Positions 6,790-13,723 of a stretch of 39,395 bases of DNA are shown here, one piece after another. Under the pieces are notes generated by a model. The model did no database searches, was not told the origin of the DNA, and saw only the letters and a list, made by a program, of their open reading frames with translations. The translations under genes and the position numbers were made by a program. How positions within the stretch are numbered: position 1 is the first letter of the stretch; each line of letters begins with the position of its first letter. The stretch is from Dehalococcoidia bacterium (GTDB taxonomy: Bacteria; Chloroflexota; Dehalococcoidia; Dehalococcoidales; RBG-16-60-22). The stretch spans positions 1-39,395 of the forward strand of contig DUFB01000077.1 of assembly GCA_011192005.1 (NCBI GenBank), in the 5' to 3' direction.

Positions 6790-7680
6790 GTGTTCTGGCA
6801 TGGCTTTATTATCGGCTCTATAGTCGTGTTCATATTAATCCTCGCATATCGCATCATCAGAATCGCCAGCTTACCGGTCCACCTGAGATGGGAACTCGCG
6901 CCGATACCGCATGAAAGAGATAGAAGTAAGTATGGCGGTTCCTACCTTGAGGTGTACGAATGGTGGCAAAAACCGAGGAAGAAGTCACTAACCGCGGTAA
7001 TTAAATACATGGCAGTGGAGATACTGCTGCTCCGGGCTATCTGGAAATACAACCGGGCATTATGGCCGTTAAGTCTAACTTTTCACGCAGGTATTTACCT
7101 GGTTATCCTGGCAATACTGCTCAGCATTATACACGCTCTGGTAAGTATCGGGGGAGCAACATCGGAATTACTGCTGGATATCGCCTGGATTATCGCTATT
7201 ACCGGTTATGTCCTGGGCGGACTGGGAGTCGTGGGATTGATACTGAAACGCATCAGTAATGAAGGTCTGAGACCTTTCAGCAGCTTTACGACTTATTTCA
7301 ACCTCTTCTTTCTGGGGGCTGTCTTCTTAACGGGTTACATGTCCTGGATGAAAGCAGAGAACCTGGCCGCAGACATGAGCCTTATTATCAAGCAAACACT
7401 GACACTCGATAATGCCATCAATATCTCCTATCCGCTATCGCTTCATATCGGCCTATCGTTGGTTTTCCTGATATATCTACCGATGACAAACATGATTCAT
7501 TTCATAGCCAAGTACTTTACCTATCACGAGATACGCTGGGACGACGAACCCCAGGATGCGAAAATGACGGTAAAAATCCTGGGTCTTATGAAACAACCGG
7601 TAGGGTGGGCATCATCACATATAAAGACAGAAGAGAAGAAGAACTGGGCGGATACATCATCAGGACATGAAAAAACTTAA
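6790..7680 (+). CDS. DsrM/NarI-like membrane cytochrome b subunit
   Basis: A 296-residue membrane protein with about five transmembrane segments (near residues 3-22, 88-113, 127-150, 168-186 and 217-240). Histidines sit inside helices (LTFHAGIYL, LSLHIGLSLV, NMIHFIAKYFTYH), as in the heme-b-binding nitrate reductase gamma/DsrM family. These subunits oxidise menaquinol and pass electrons to an HdrD/DsrK partner. It starts at GTG and its last 14 bases overlap the DsrK-like gene, which indicates a fixed stoichiometry and a complex. The hydrophilic loop after the first helix is long. NarI, HmcE and DsrM cannot be told apart by reading; the DsrK and DsrC neighbours favour DsrM. Confidence 0.82.
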   Translation: MFWHGFIIGSIVVFILILAYRIIRIASLPVHLRWELAPIPHERDRSKYGGSYLEVYEWWQKPRKKSLTAVIKYMAVEILLLRAIWKYNRALWPLSLTFHAGIYLVILAILLSIIHALVSIGGATSELLLDIAWIIAITGYVLGGLGVVGLILKRISNEGLRPFSSFTTYFNLFFLGAVFLTGYMSWMKAENLAADMSLIIKQTLTLDNAINISYPLSLHIGLSLVFLIYLPMTNMIHFIAKYFTYHEIRWDDEPQDAKMTVKILGLMKQPVGWASSHIKTEEKKNWADTSSGHEKT

Positions 7681-9277
7681 ACTAACCGATATAGCGGCAA
7701 ACGAGAATACACCGCTCACCGAGCTGAATATCGACGAACTGATACCGCTGCCGCCGCCCTACGATAGGGCAGGGGATTTGCCGGGATTCAGGCAACTCAC
7801 CGAAGACCAGCGGCAAAGGCTCGTGTGTAACCTCGACGGAGTGGTATCCTACGCGGGACTGCCTAAACCAGAGAATGAAGCGGAAAAGAAGAAATACATC
7901 GAGCAGTTCCTCGGTGGATTGAAAAAGCTCCTTGATAAGGAAAACAACTGGACTTTCCTGCAGCCTCTGATACTCTCTCTGGACTACTGTGCCCAGTGCC
8001 AGACCTGCAACGATGCCTGCCCGGTTTACCTCGCCAGTGGCAGAAACGACCTTTACCGTCCCACCTACCGCTCGGAAATATTCAGGCGTCTTATCGATAA
8101 ATACGGAAAAACGGGGGGAAAGCTGCGAGCCAGACTCACCGGGAAGGATATCAGACTTAACTGGGCAACGATAACCCGTTTGTACGAGCTTAGTTACCGG
8201 TGCAACCTGTGCCGTCGCTGCGCGCAAGCCTGTCCGATGGGCGTGGATAATGCTTTGATAACCAGAGAGCTGCGTAAATTGTTCAGTCAGGAATTGGGCT
8301 GGGCCCCGAAGGAACTACACGAAAAGGGCACGGTACTGCAGCTGGAAGTTGGCTCTCCCACCGGCCTGAATCCCAGAGTAGCTATCGACAATCTGGAATT
8401 CCTCGACGAAGAATTCAGCGAAGCCACCGGCATCGACGTAAAGACGGTATGGGACAAGCAAGGCGCCGACGTGCTGCTGATTCACAGCGCCGGTGACATA
8501 ATATCGTTCCCGGAAAGCCCGATTTCATTCACGATACTGTGCAACGCCGCGGGCATCAACTGGACGCTGTCATCGGAAATAGGCGGGTACGACGGGGTCA
8601 ATTACGGCCTGTTTTACGATGATGTACAACTGGCGAGAGTGGCCATCCGCCACGCCGAAATCGCGCGTAAGCTGGGCGTGAAGAAGATCGTGATGGGGGA
8701 ATGCGGCCACCAGCACAAAGCCTTCATAACGGTAGCCGACCGTGTCCTGACCGGCGACCTCAATATACCCCGTGAAAGCGTGATGACTTTCCTGGAGAAC
8801 CTGGTTTTCAGCGGTAAAATTGAATTCGACCCGTCCAAGAATGACTTTCCGGTAACCCTGCACGACCCGTGCAATGTCGTGAGAAACCTGGGAATCGTTG
8901 AGCCGCAGCGACGTATTCTCCGATATCTCTGTCCACAATTCCGCGAGATGACGCCCTCGGGGGTTGATAATTACTGCTGCGGGGGAGGTGGTGGCCTGAG
9001 CGTGATGTCGGACGTTAATTTCACCGACTGGAAGGTAAACGTCTCGGGGAGGATGAAGTTCAAACAGGTGCTGGAGGCATTCGCCGACGTGCCGGGCCCC
9101 GAGGTGAATAAATACGTATGCGCACCGTGCCTGAACTGCAAGCTGCAATTCCGCGACATCTTCGAACATTACGGGGCGAAAGAGAGGTCGGGGATAATCT
9201 GCGGGGGTCTGGCAGAACTCATCGTCAATGCCATGGTGGACATCAAGACACCGTTTATAAAATGGTTCGATGATTGA
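7667..9277 (+). CDS. DsrK/HdrD-like iron-sulfur protein with CCG domains
   Basis: A 536-residue cytoplasmic Fe-S protein. Two 4Fe-4S motifs are visible: Cys108/111/114/118 followed by Pro, and Cys179/182/185/189 followed by Pro. Two cysteine-rich CCG regions follow: one with ECGHQHK near residue 344, and one with HDPC near 399, CCGGGGG near 436 and APCLNCK near 486. In HdrD and DsrK such regions hold the catalytic non-cubane 4Fe-4S centre that reduces disulfides or the DsrC trisulfide. It overlaps the cytochrome b gene and lies 126 bases before dsrC, so DsrC is the obvious disulfide substrate. It could also work with another thiol; GlpC-type use is less likely with these neighbours. Confidence 0.87.
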   Translation: MKKLKLTDIAANENTPLTELNIDELIPLPPPYDRAGDLPGFRQLTEDQRQRLVCNLDGVVSYAGLPKPENEAEKKKYIEQFLGGLKKLLDKENNWTFLQPLILSLDYCAQCQTCNDACPVYLASGRNDLYRPTYRSEIFRRLIDKYGKTGGKLRARLTGKDIRLNWATITRLYELSYRCNLCRRCAQACPMGVDNALITRELRKLFSQELGWAPKELHEKGTVLQLEVGSPTGLNPRVAIDNLEFLDEEFSEATGIDVKTVWDKQGADVLLIHSAGDIISFPESPISFTILCNAAGINWTLSSEIGGYDGVNYGLFYDDVQLARVAIRHAEIARKLGVKKIVMGECGHQHKAFITVADRVLTGDLNIPRESVMTFLENLVFSGKIEFDPSKNDFPVTLHDPCNVVRNLGIVEPQRRILRYLCPQFREMTPSGVDNYCCGGGGGLSVMSDVNFTDWKVNVSGRMKFKQVLEAFADVPGPEVNKYVCAPCLNCKLQFRDIFEHYGAKERSGIICGGLAELIVNAMVDIKTPFIKWFDD

Positions 9278-9403
9278 TATTTACCCTGTGAATTTCTTGC
9301 TTTATCGCCTGTGTACGTAGTAATATATTGGTGACTTCTGTCCCTTCAAAAACCGGGTAACCTCACAGCAGTCCAATGATTTAGTAAGGAGTAAAATATC
9401 AAT

Positions 9404-9721
9404 ATGGCGCAGATGGAACTGGCAGGCAACACGTATGAAGTAGATGAAAACGGGTTCATGCAGGAGACAAGCAGGTGGACCGAGGATGTTGCCAAAGCTT
9501 ATGCCAAGCTTGAAAAAGTCAACGAACTGACGGAAGAGCACTGGAAAGCACTTAATTACCTGAGGACATACTATCTTGCTAATGGCATCTGCCCGATGAT
9601 AAGAAGGCTTATCAAGGAGACCGGATATAACCTGAGCAAGCTGTACCAGCTATTCCCCAAGGGACCGGCGCAGTCGGCATGCAAGTGGGCAGGAGTGCCC
9701 AAGCCCACCGGCTGTGTATAG
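9404..9721 (+). CDS. dsrC: DsrC/TusE family sulfur carrier, redox-active form
   Basis: A 105-residue DsrC. The C-terminal arm ACKWAGVPKPTGCV carries both conserved cysteines, Cys93 and Cys104, the penultimate one included. This separates redox-active DsrC from single-cysteine TusE. DsrC takes up sulfur as a trisulfide in sulfite reduction and is recycled by DsrMK; a wider role as a thiol redox shuttle is also discussed for organisms without DsrAB. TAAGGAGT stands about 13 bases before the ATG. A longer gap (126 bases) than the others separates it from the DsrK-like gene, but no terminator is seen in between. No dsrAB lies in the window. Confidence 0.93.
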   Translation: MAQMELAGNTYEVDENGFMQETSRWTEDVAKAYAKLEKVNELTEEHWKALNYLRTYYLANGICPMIRRLIKETGYNLSKLYQLFPKGPAQSACKWAGVPKPTGCV

Positions 9722-9767
9722 ATACTTTTATATATATAAAATAAAGAATTAACCGTAAATTATTTAG

Positions 9768-9796
9768 TTTACATAAATTATTCTCTTTGTTATAAT
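9768..9796 (+). promoter_or_regulatory. Promoter upstream of tRNA-Met (distal)
   Basis: TTTACA (9768-9773), a 17-base spacer and TATAAT (9791-9796) with an extended TGT in front. It would start RNA near 9803, about 110 bases before the tRNA, and read through the hairpin at 9816-9860. It may drive a small leader RNA. Confidence 0.65.
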
Positions 9797-9815
9797 TTTA
9801 CCTGCCACACACCAG

Positions 9816-9860
9816 GCTATCCGATTTCGCGATACCGTCTTGATAATGAGGTCGGATAGC
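9816..9860 (+). other. Inverted repeat between the two tRNA-Met promoters
   Basis: GCTATCCGA (9816-9824) pairs with TCGGATAGC (9852-9860) around a 27-base loop. There is no T-run behind it. The right arm lies inside the spacer of the proximal promoter, so it could act as an operator or as RNA structure. Confidence 0.45.
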
Positions 9861-9868
9861 GGTAAAAT
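9840..9868 (+). promoter_or_regulatory. Promoter of tRNA-Met (proximal)
   Basis: TTGATA (9840-9845), 17 bases and TAAAAT (9863-9868), similar to the -10 of the other two tRNA genes of the window. It starts about 40 bases before the tRNA. Confidence 0.6.
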
Positions 9869-9914
9869 ATTTCGTAAAGCCCAAGATATAAATATTCAAA
9901 TCCACAAACAAAAA

Positions 9915-9989
9915 GGGCTCGTAGCTCAGCGGCAGAGCGGTCGGCTCATAACCGATTGGTCGTAGGTTCGATCCCTACCGAGCCCACCA
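9915..9989 (+). tRNA. tRNA-Met (anticodon CAT; elongator Met or Ile2)
   Basis: The acceptor stem GGGCTCG/CGAGCCC, D arm GCTC...GAGC, anticodon loop CTCATAA and T arm GTAGG-TTCGATC-CCTAC are intact, with discriminator A and encoded CCA. The paired first base (G1-C72) argues against an initiator tRNA. Elongator Met and lysidine-modified Ile(CAU) cannot be separated safely by eye. Confidence 0.95.
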
Positions 9990-10049
9990 AAATTTCCGTT
10001 CGATAGCACGTGTGTTGCTTGATTTTATATCAGTTATCCCGGCGGTTTA

Positions 10050-10058
10050 TGTTATAAT
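10050..10058 (+). promoter_or_regulatory. Extended -10 promoter placed for a leaderless mRNA
   Basis: TGTTATAAT ends 7 bases before the ATG at 10066 and no Shine-Dalgarno is present, so transcription should begin at or next to the start codon. No convincing -35 is seen. Confidence 0.55.
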
Positions 10059-10065
10059 TGCTTGA

Positions 10066-10527
10066 ATGAACATCGGTGATTATGTAGCTATTTACGCCGC
10101 TCTTGTGGCCACTGCCGTTCTTATCTGGACTATCTGGCAGAACCGGAAATATCTCAAGTTCGATGAAATCATCAGCAGTGGGGGAAACGGCGTTATCTTT
10201 GAGATTTACATTACCAATAAAATGAAACGTCCGGTTAACATAAGACAAGTGTGTTTCCTGGATGAAGACGGGTCTCTCTATAGCTTTGCCTGTAAAGTAA
10301 ATTCCTTCTGGAAAAACGAACCCATCACCATAGGAGACGAAACACAAAATACAATAACGATGGAAAATGATTCCAGATATGTATTCCGGATAAAAATACA
10401 TCAGATTAAACAGGAGTTTGACGAAGCATCCAGATATCTGTTTTCTTACGTTGCGGTTGTTGATGATACCGGCAGAACTTACAAACACAGAATACCACAA
10501 GAAACCCTTAATCAGTTAAAAGATTAA
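10066..10527 (+). CDS. Hypothetical membrane-anchored protein
   Basis: A 153-residue protein of unknown family. One transmembrane segment lies at the N-terminus (about residues 7-24, YVAIYAALVATAVLIW). A basic stop-transfer QNRKYLK follows, then a soluble beta-rich domain (IFEIYITNKMKRPVNIRQ to the end) that could be an immunoglobulin-like fold. The opposite strand is also open over 156 codons, but it lacks this orderly layout and a promoter. The gene seems to be leaderless. It stands alone between tRNA-Met and a convergent orphan gene that is also membrane-anchored. Confidence 0.6.
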   Translation: MNIGDYVAIYAALVATAVLIWTIWQNRKYLKFDEIISSGGNGVIFEIYITNKMKRPVNIRQVCFLDEDGSLYSFACKVNSFWKNEPITIGDETQNTITMENDSRYVFRIKIHQIKQEFDEASRYLFSYVAVVDDTGRTYKHRIPQETLNQLKD

Positions 10528-10694
10528 ACTTTTGTTCATCCCGGTCTTAATGAAAATTGCTCCAGCAGCAGGGGAGTGCTATTTATGTAAGCTGCTTTTA
10601 CGTGCCTAATCTTACATAACATATATTATACGCCCCAAAGCAACGTTGCTATTAAGGGTTGACATAAGGGATTAAATTATTAATATTAGTGGAA

Positions 10695-11297
10695 TTAGAT
10701 ATTTCCACCTATAGATCTAATTATTTCTACTAAAGCAGAGTATAATTTATCTTCATTACGAGATATTAGTATGGATACTTTTTCTTTATATTCTCCATAT
10801 CCCTTACTTATATTACTTCTATTTCCAGAAATCAGGTCTTTTTCATGGCATATTGATAATAAATGTCTCTTTTTCTTCAAATACATTGTGGCAGTCTTAA
10901 CATGAGGTAAAAATTCTTCTTTTAAAGAACGGTCGTTTATCTTTTCAGAAATAACCTCTATTTGAACACTTTTCATTCTGAATTCGCCAATTTTTGCTAT
11001 CACCTGCTCCTCTATAGAAGAATCATAATACTCTTCTAACTTGGCCTTATCAAGTTTTCCTTTTCTTAATAGTTCCTTTTCAAAAGGCTCTAAATTTCTA
11101 CTATGTAAATAAGCCCCTAAATCCGTAGCCCATTTAGAAATATCATTTAATATCTTATCTCTATGTTCTCGTTTTATTGTTTCTCTCGTTTGTAAATACG
11201 AAGATACACCAAGACCTAGAGCTACTAATGCAATTAGAAATGATGCAATAACTCCAGCGATAGTCCAACCACCCGCAGATATTTCAAAAGTAATCAT
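10695..11297 (-). CDS. Hypothetical membrane-anchored coiled-coil protein
   Basis: A 200-residue protein of unknown family. A single hydrophobic segment (about residues 9-31, GWTIAGVIASFLIALVALGL) is followed by a long, charged, mostly helical part with many Lys and Glu (TRETIKREHRDKI onward). The gene is clearly AT-richer than its surroundings, which suggests transfer. An extended -10 (TGGTATAAT on the minus strand, 11304-11312) ends only 6 bases before the second of two adjacent ATG codons. No ribosome site exists, so a leaderless start at 11297 is the best choice; ATG 11300 would lie too near the promoter. Confidence 0.6.
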   Translation of the reverse strand: MITFEISAGGWTIAGVIASFLIALVALGLGVSSYLQTRETIKREHRDKILNDISKWATDLGAYLHSRNLEPFEKELLRKGKLDKAKLEEYYDSSIEEQVIAKIGEFRMKSVQIEVISEKINDRSLKEEFLPHVKTATMYLKKKRHLLSICHEKDLISGNRSNISKGYGEYKEKVSILISRNEDKLYSALVEIIRSIGGNI

Positions 11298-11303
11298 CAT
11301 CTC

Positions 11304-11312
11304 ATTATACCA
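11304..11312 (-). promoter_or_regulatory. Extended -10 promoter of the orphan coiled-coil gene
   Basis: On the minus strand TGGTATAAT directly precedes GAG-ATG-ATG. The distance fits a leaderless transcript starting at the ATG at 11297. Confidence 0.5.
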
Positions 11313-11344
11313 TTTTTAGACAACTTTATTATGTCATGTGATAA

Positions 11345-11470
11345 TCCCCCACGGGGAGTAGCCTGCCTAGAGGGGCGCCAGCCCCTCTTTTAATATTCTC
11401 CCCCTCTCCTTTGATACCTCGTAAGGAGAGGGGGACCAAGGAGGTGAGGTAGAAAAAATCTGGTGGGGTG
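11345..11470. repeat. Hairpin-rich intergenic repeat, MITE- or REP-like
   Basis: Three hairpins follow each other: TCCCC-CAC-GGGGA near 11345, AGAGGGGC-GCCA-GCCCCTCT (11369-11388) and the perfect 12-base arms CCCCCTCTCCTT (11400-11411) and AAGGAGAGGGGG (11423-11434). A purine-rich tail with GGAGGTGAGG follows. No convincing gene fits; the 68-codon minus-strand reading over it is Pro/Gly-rich and looks like read repeat. Such structure is typical of dispersed intergenic elements, but only one copy is in this window. Confidence 0.5.
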
Positions 11471-11623
11471 GGACAAGGGTCGGGCAAAAAATCCTTAAAA
11501 TGTTGAAAAATGACTGATTTTTTATCTAAATACACGTTTCATGAATATAATACCATTACTAACACGCTAAAAACGCTCAGATTTTGATTTGAGAGCGTCG
11601 CGAGGCTAAATCTGGAGTAAATT

Positions 11624-12520
11624 TCAGGAAAACCACCCGTAAATCATGAAAACACCCGCCAGCACCATGGCAATCCCGGCCAGGACTCGCCAGTTAAAGA
11701 CGTCAATCTTCCGGTTGATTATCCAGGAAAAGATTAAAACGAAAATAACTATCGTTCCTACCAGCGGCTGGACAACGCTGACCGGACTGTGCATCAAGGC
11801 GGTAAAGCGGAAGAGATGGCCGGCCACCAGAAAAACGGCTCCGGCCGACAGCAACAGGAAAGTGTTGCGGTTTTGTTTTATGACGGCCCGACGCTGTCCG
11901 GGGCTGACGGCCATTATCACCAGTATGACGACAAAAGCAGCCAGATACATAACGAAGGTCGCCGCGTAAATCTCGTCAACCTCTTTCATGACGGGCCGGA
12001 TAAGCGTCGCCGAACCCGCCGAACAGAGAGCGGTACCCAGTCCCATCAGGAGACCGCTGGTTGATATCCGGAATGTGGTGCGGCTGATATCGGTGGTCGT
12101 CAGTACCGCCCCGAACATTATCAACAGCGCGGCGATAATCTGTAACCCGGTAACCGATTCATCCAGAAAAGCCACGCCGAAGATAACGGAAAATACCACC
12201 GAGGTACGGGTGATGGCGGCGGTTGGATTGGCGCCAATGACCCGCGTGCTGGTAAAGAACAGGAACCTGGCGATTACCAGATGAATCAGTCCGGCCGCCG
12301 CCAGTAAAAGATATTGCTGCCAGGTAAATTCCGCAAAGGCATACCATTCGCCGGCAACGCTTACGAGGACGATAAAAAGCGGCGTACCCACCAGCATCGA
12401 CACCGCCAGCGGCGTGAAGGACTCTCCCGACCGATAAGTGACCCTCCTGACCAGAATCTGGGTGACGGCGAAGGTCATAGCGGTAAGTATAGCAAAAAGA
12501 GGGCCCGTTCCGTTATCCAT
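11624..12520 (-). CDS. EamA/DMT family transporter
   Basis: A 298-residue membrane protein with about ten hydrophobic helices in two repeats, as in the drug/metabolite transporter superfamily. The first repeat contains AITRTSVVFSVIFGVAFLDE, the usual helix-with-Glu pattern of EamA domains. The second contains SPVSVVQPLVGTIVIFVLIFSW. The substrate is unknown. It lies 26 bases after hflX on the same strand and may be the last gene of that block, but no clear ribosome site is visible before its ATG. Confidence 0.85.
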   Translation of the reverse strand: MDNGTGPLFAILTAMTFAVTQILVRRVTYRSGESFTPLAVSMLVGTPLFIVLVSVAGEWYAFAEFTWQQYLLLAAAGLIHLVIARFLFFTSTRVIGANPTAAITRTSVVFSVIFGVAFLDESVTGLQIIAALLIMFGAVLTTTDISRTTFRISTSGLLMGLGTALCSAGSATLIRPVMKEVDEIYAATFVMYLAAFVVILVIMAVSPGQRRAVIKQNRNTFLLLSAGAVFLVAGHLFRFTALMHSPVSVVQPLVGTIVIFVLIFSWIINRKIDVFNWRVLAGIAMVLAGVFMIYGWFS

Positions 12521-12546
12521 GATGTTATGTCAAATACACCGTTAAA

Positions 12547-13692
12547 CTACCCGGCGATATTCGCGGCGATTTTCTCCGCCAGCGAGTCCAGTCCCCAGCC
12601 TTTTTCCGCCGAGATGTGTACCACGTTCTCTTCAACGGATATTTTCTGAGAAGTGAAATAGTCCAGAGCGGATTTTTCGTCCCAGGTGCGGTTGCTATCC
12701 AGGAGACTATCTATCTTGTTCAGCGCCGTGATTCTCGGTTTATCCGTAAGGTCAAGGTCGGCGAGGATATCCTCGACCGTCTGGCACTGCTGCGGGGCAT
12801 CCGGCGAAGCGAAATCGACGACGTGAACCAGCAGAGCAGCTTCGGATAACTCCTCAAGGGTCGCCCGGAAAGCATCGATAATCATCGGGGGCAGCTTCCT
12901 GATGAATCCGACGGTATCGGTCATCAGCACGACGTTCCTGTTGGGAAGCGTCAACCTACGGGTGGTGGGATCCAGAGTGGCGAAAAGCCGATTATCCGCC
13001 AACACCTTGGCGCGGCACATGGCATTCAAAAGAGTACTCTTACCGGAGCTGGTATAGCCTACCAGCGCCACCACCGGGACGCGGTTTTTCTGCCGTTTCT
13101 GGCGGTACCGCTGGCGGTGCTTCCTTATCTCGTCGGTCTGCCGCTTGAGACGCTGTATTTTACGTCCAATCAAGCGACGGTCGGTCTCTATCTGCGTTTC
13201 ACCGGGGCCACGGGTACCGATACCGCCGCCGAGTCGCTCGAGGTGACGCCATTGCCCGGCAAGTCGCGGCAAGAGATACTGGTACTGCGCCAGCTCGACC
13301 TGAAGTCGGCCCTCGTGAGTGCGGGCGCGCCGGGTAAATATATCCAGAATCAAGGCAGCGCGGTCGATTACTTTTACTCCGAGAGCTTCTTCCAGATTAC
13401 GCTGTTGTGCCGGAGAAAGCTCATCATCGAGGATTAGGGTGCTGTAGTTGACACTTTCCTTGAGCGCCAGCAATTCTTCCAGCTTGCCTTTACCGACATA
13501 ATAAGGATTGGACGGTACCGTCAATTGCTGGACGATTTTACCGGCGACCTGCGCGCCGGCGGCACTGGTCAAACGCGCCAGCTCATTGATAGAATCTTCC
13601 GCCGACTCCCTCTCCTTCTTCCCTTTCGAGGTTACCGCCAGTAAAAGAGCCCGTTCCCGGGCTTCTGTGGTGAGTACAGTACTCCTGGAAAT
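12547..13692 (-). CDS. hflX: GTPase HflX, probable ATT start
   Basis: A ribosome-associated GTPase. An N-terminal HflX domain (VTSKGKKERESAEDSINELA through PYYVGKGKLEEL) is followed by the glycine-rich linker GGGIGTRGPGETQIE. The G domain has GYTSSGKST (G1), DTVGF (G3) and NKID (G4). The first ordinary start, TTG at 13572, would cut away about 40 conserved residues, including ERALLLAVTSKGKKERE. Upstream the frame stays open to a TAA and holds no ATG, GTG or TTG. GAGGAG on the minus strand stands 6 bases before ATT at 13692, which gives 381 residues, a normal HflX length. The ATT start is inferred from this. The gene follows dapL by 31 bases. Confidence 0.85.
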   Translation of the reverse strand: MSRSTVLTTEARERALLLAVTSKGKKERESAEDSINELARLTSAAGAQVAGKIVQQLTVPSNPYYVGKGKLEELLALKESVNYSTLILDDELSPAQQRNLEEALGVKVIDRAALILDIFTRRARTHEGRLQVELAQYQYLLPRLAGQWRHLERLGGGIGTRGPGETQIETDRRLIGRKIQRLKRQTDEIRKHRQRYRQKRQKNRVPVVALVGYTSSGKSTLLNAMCRAKVLADNRLFATLDPTTRRLTLPNRNVVLMTDTVGFIRKLPPMIIDAFRATLEELSEAALLVHVVDFASPDAPQQCQTVEDILADLDLTDKPRITALNKIDSLLDSNRTWDEKSALDYFTSQKISVEENVVHISAEKGWGLDSLAEKIAANIAG

Positions 13693-13723
13693 AATAAACT
13701 CCTCAGTATATATTTATGTCAAG

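Noticed and set aside
10030-10500. Minus-strand reading of 156 codons opposite the orphan membrane protein.
   Set aside because: The plus-strand reading has a clean transmembrane start and promoter; the minus reading has neither.
11329-11535. 68-codon minus-strand reading.
   Set aside because: It coincides with the hairpin-rich repeat and its Pro/Gly-rich product looks like translated repeat DNA.
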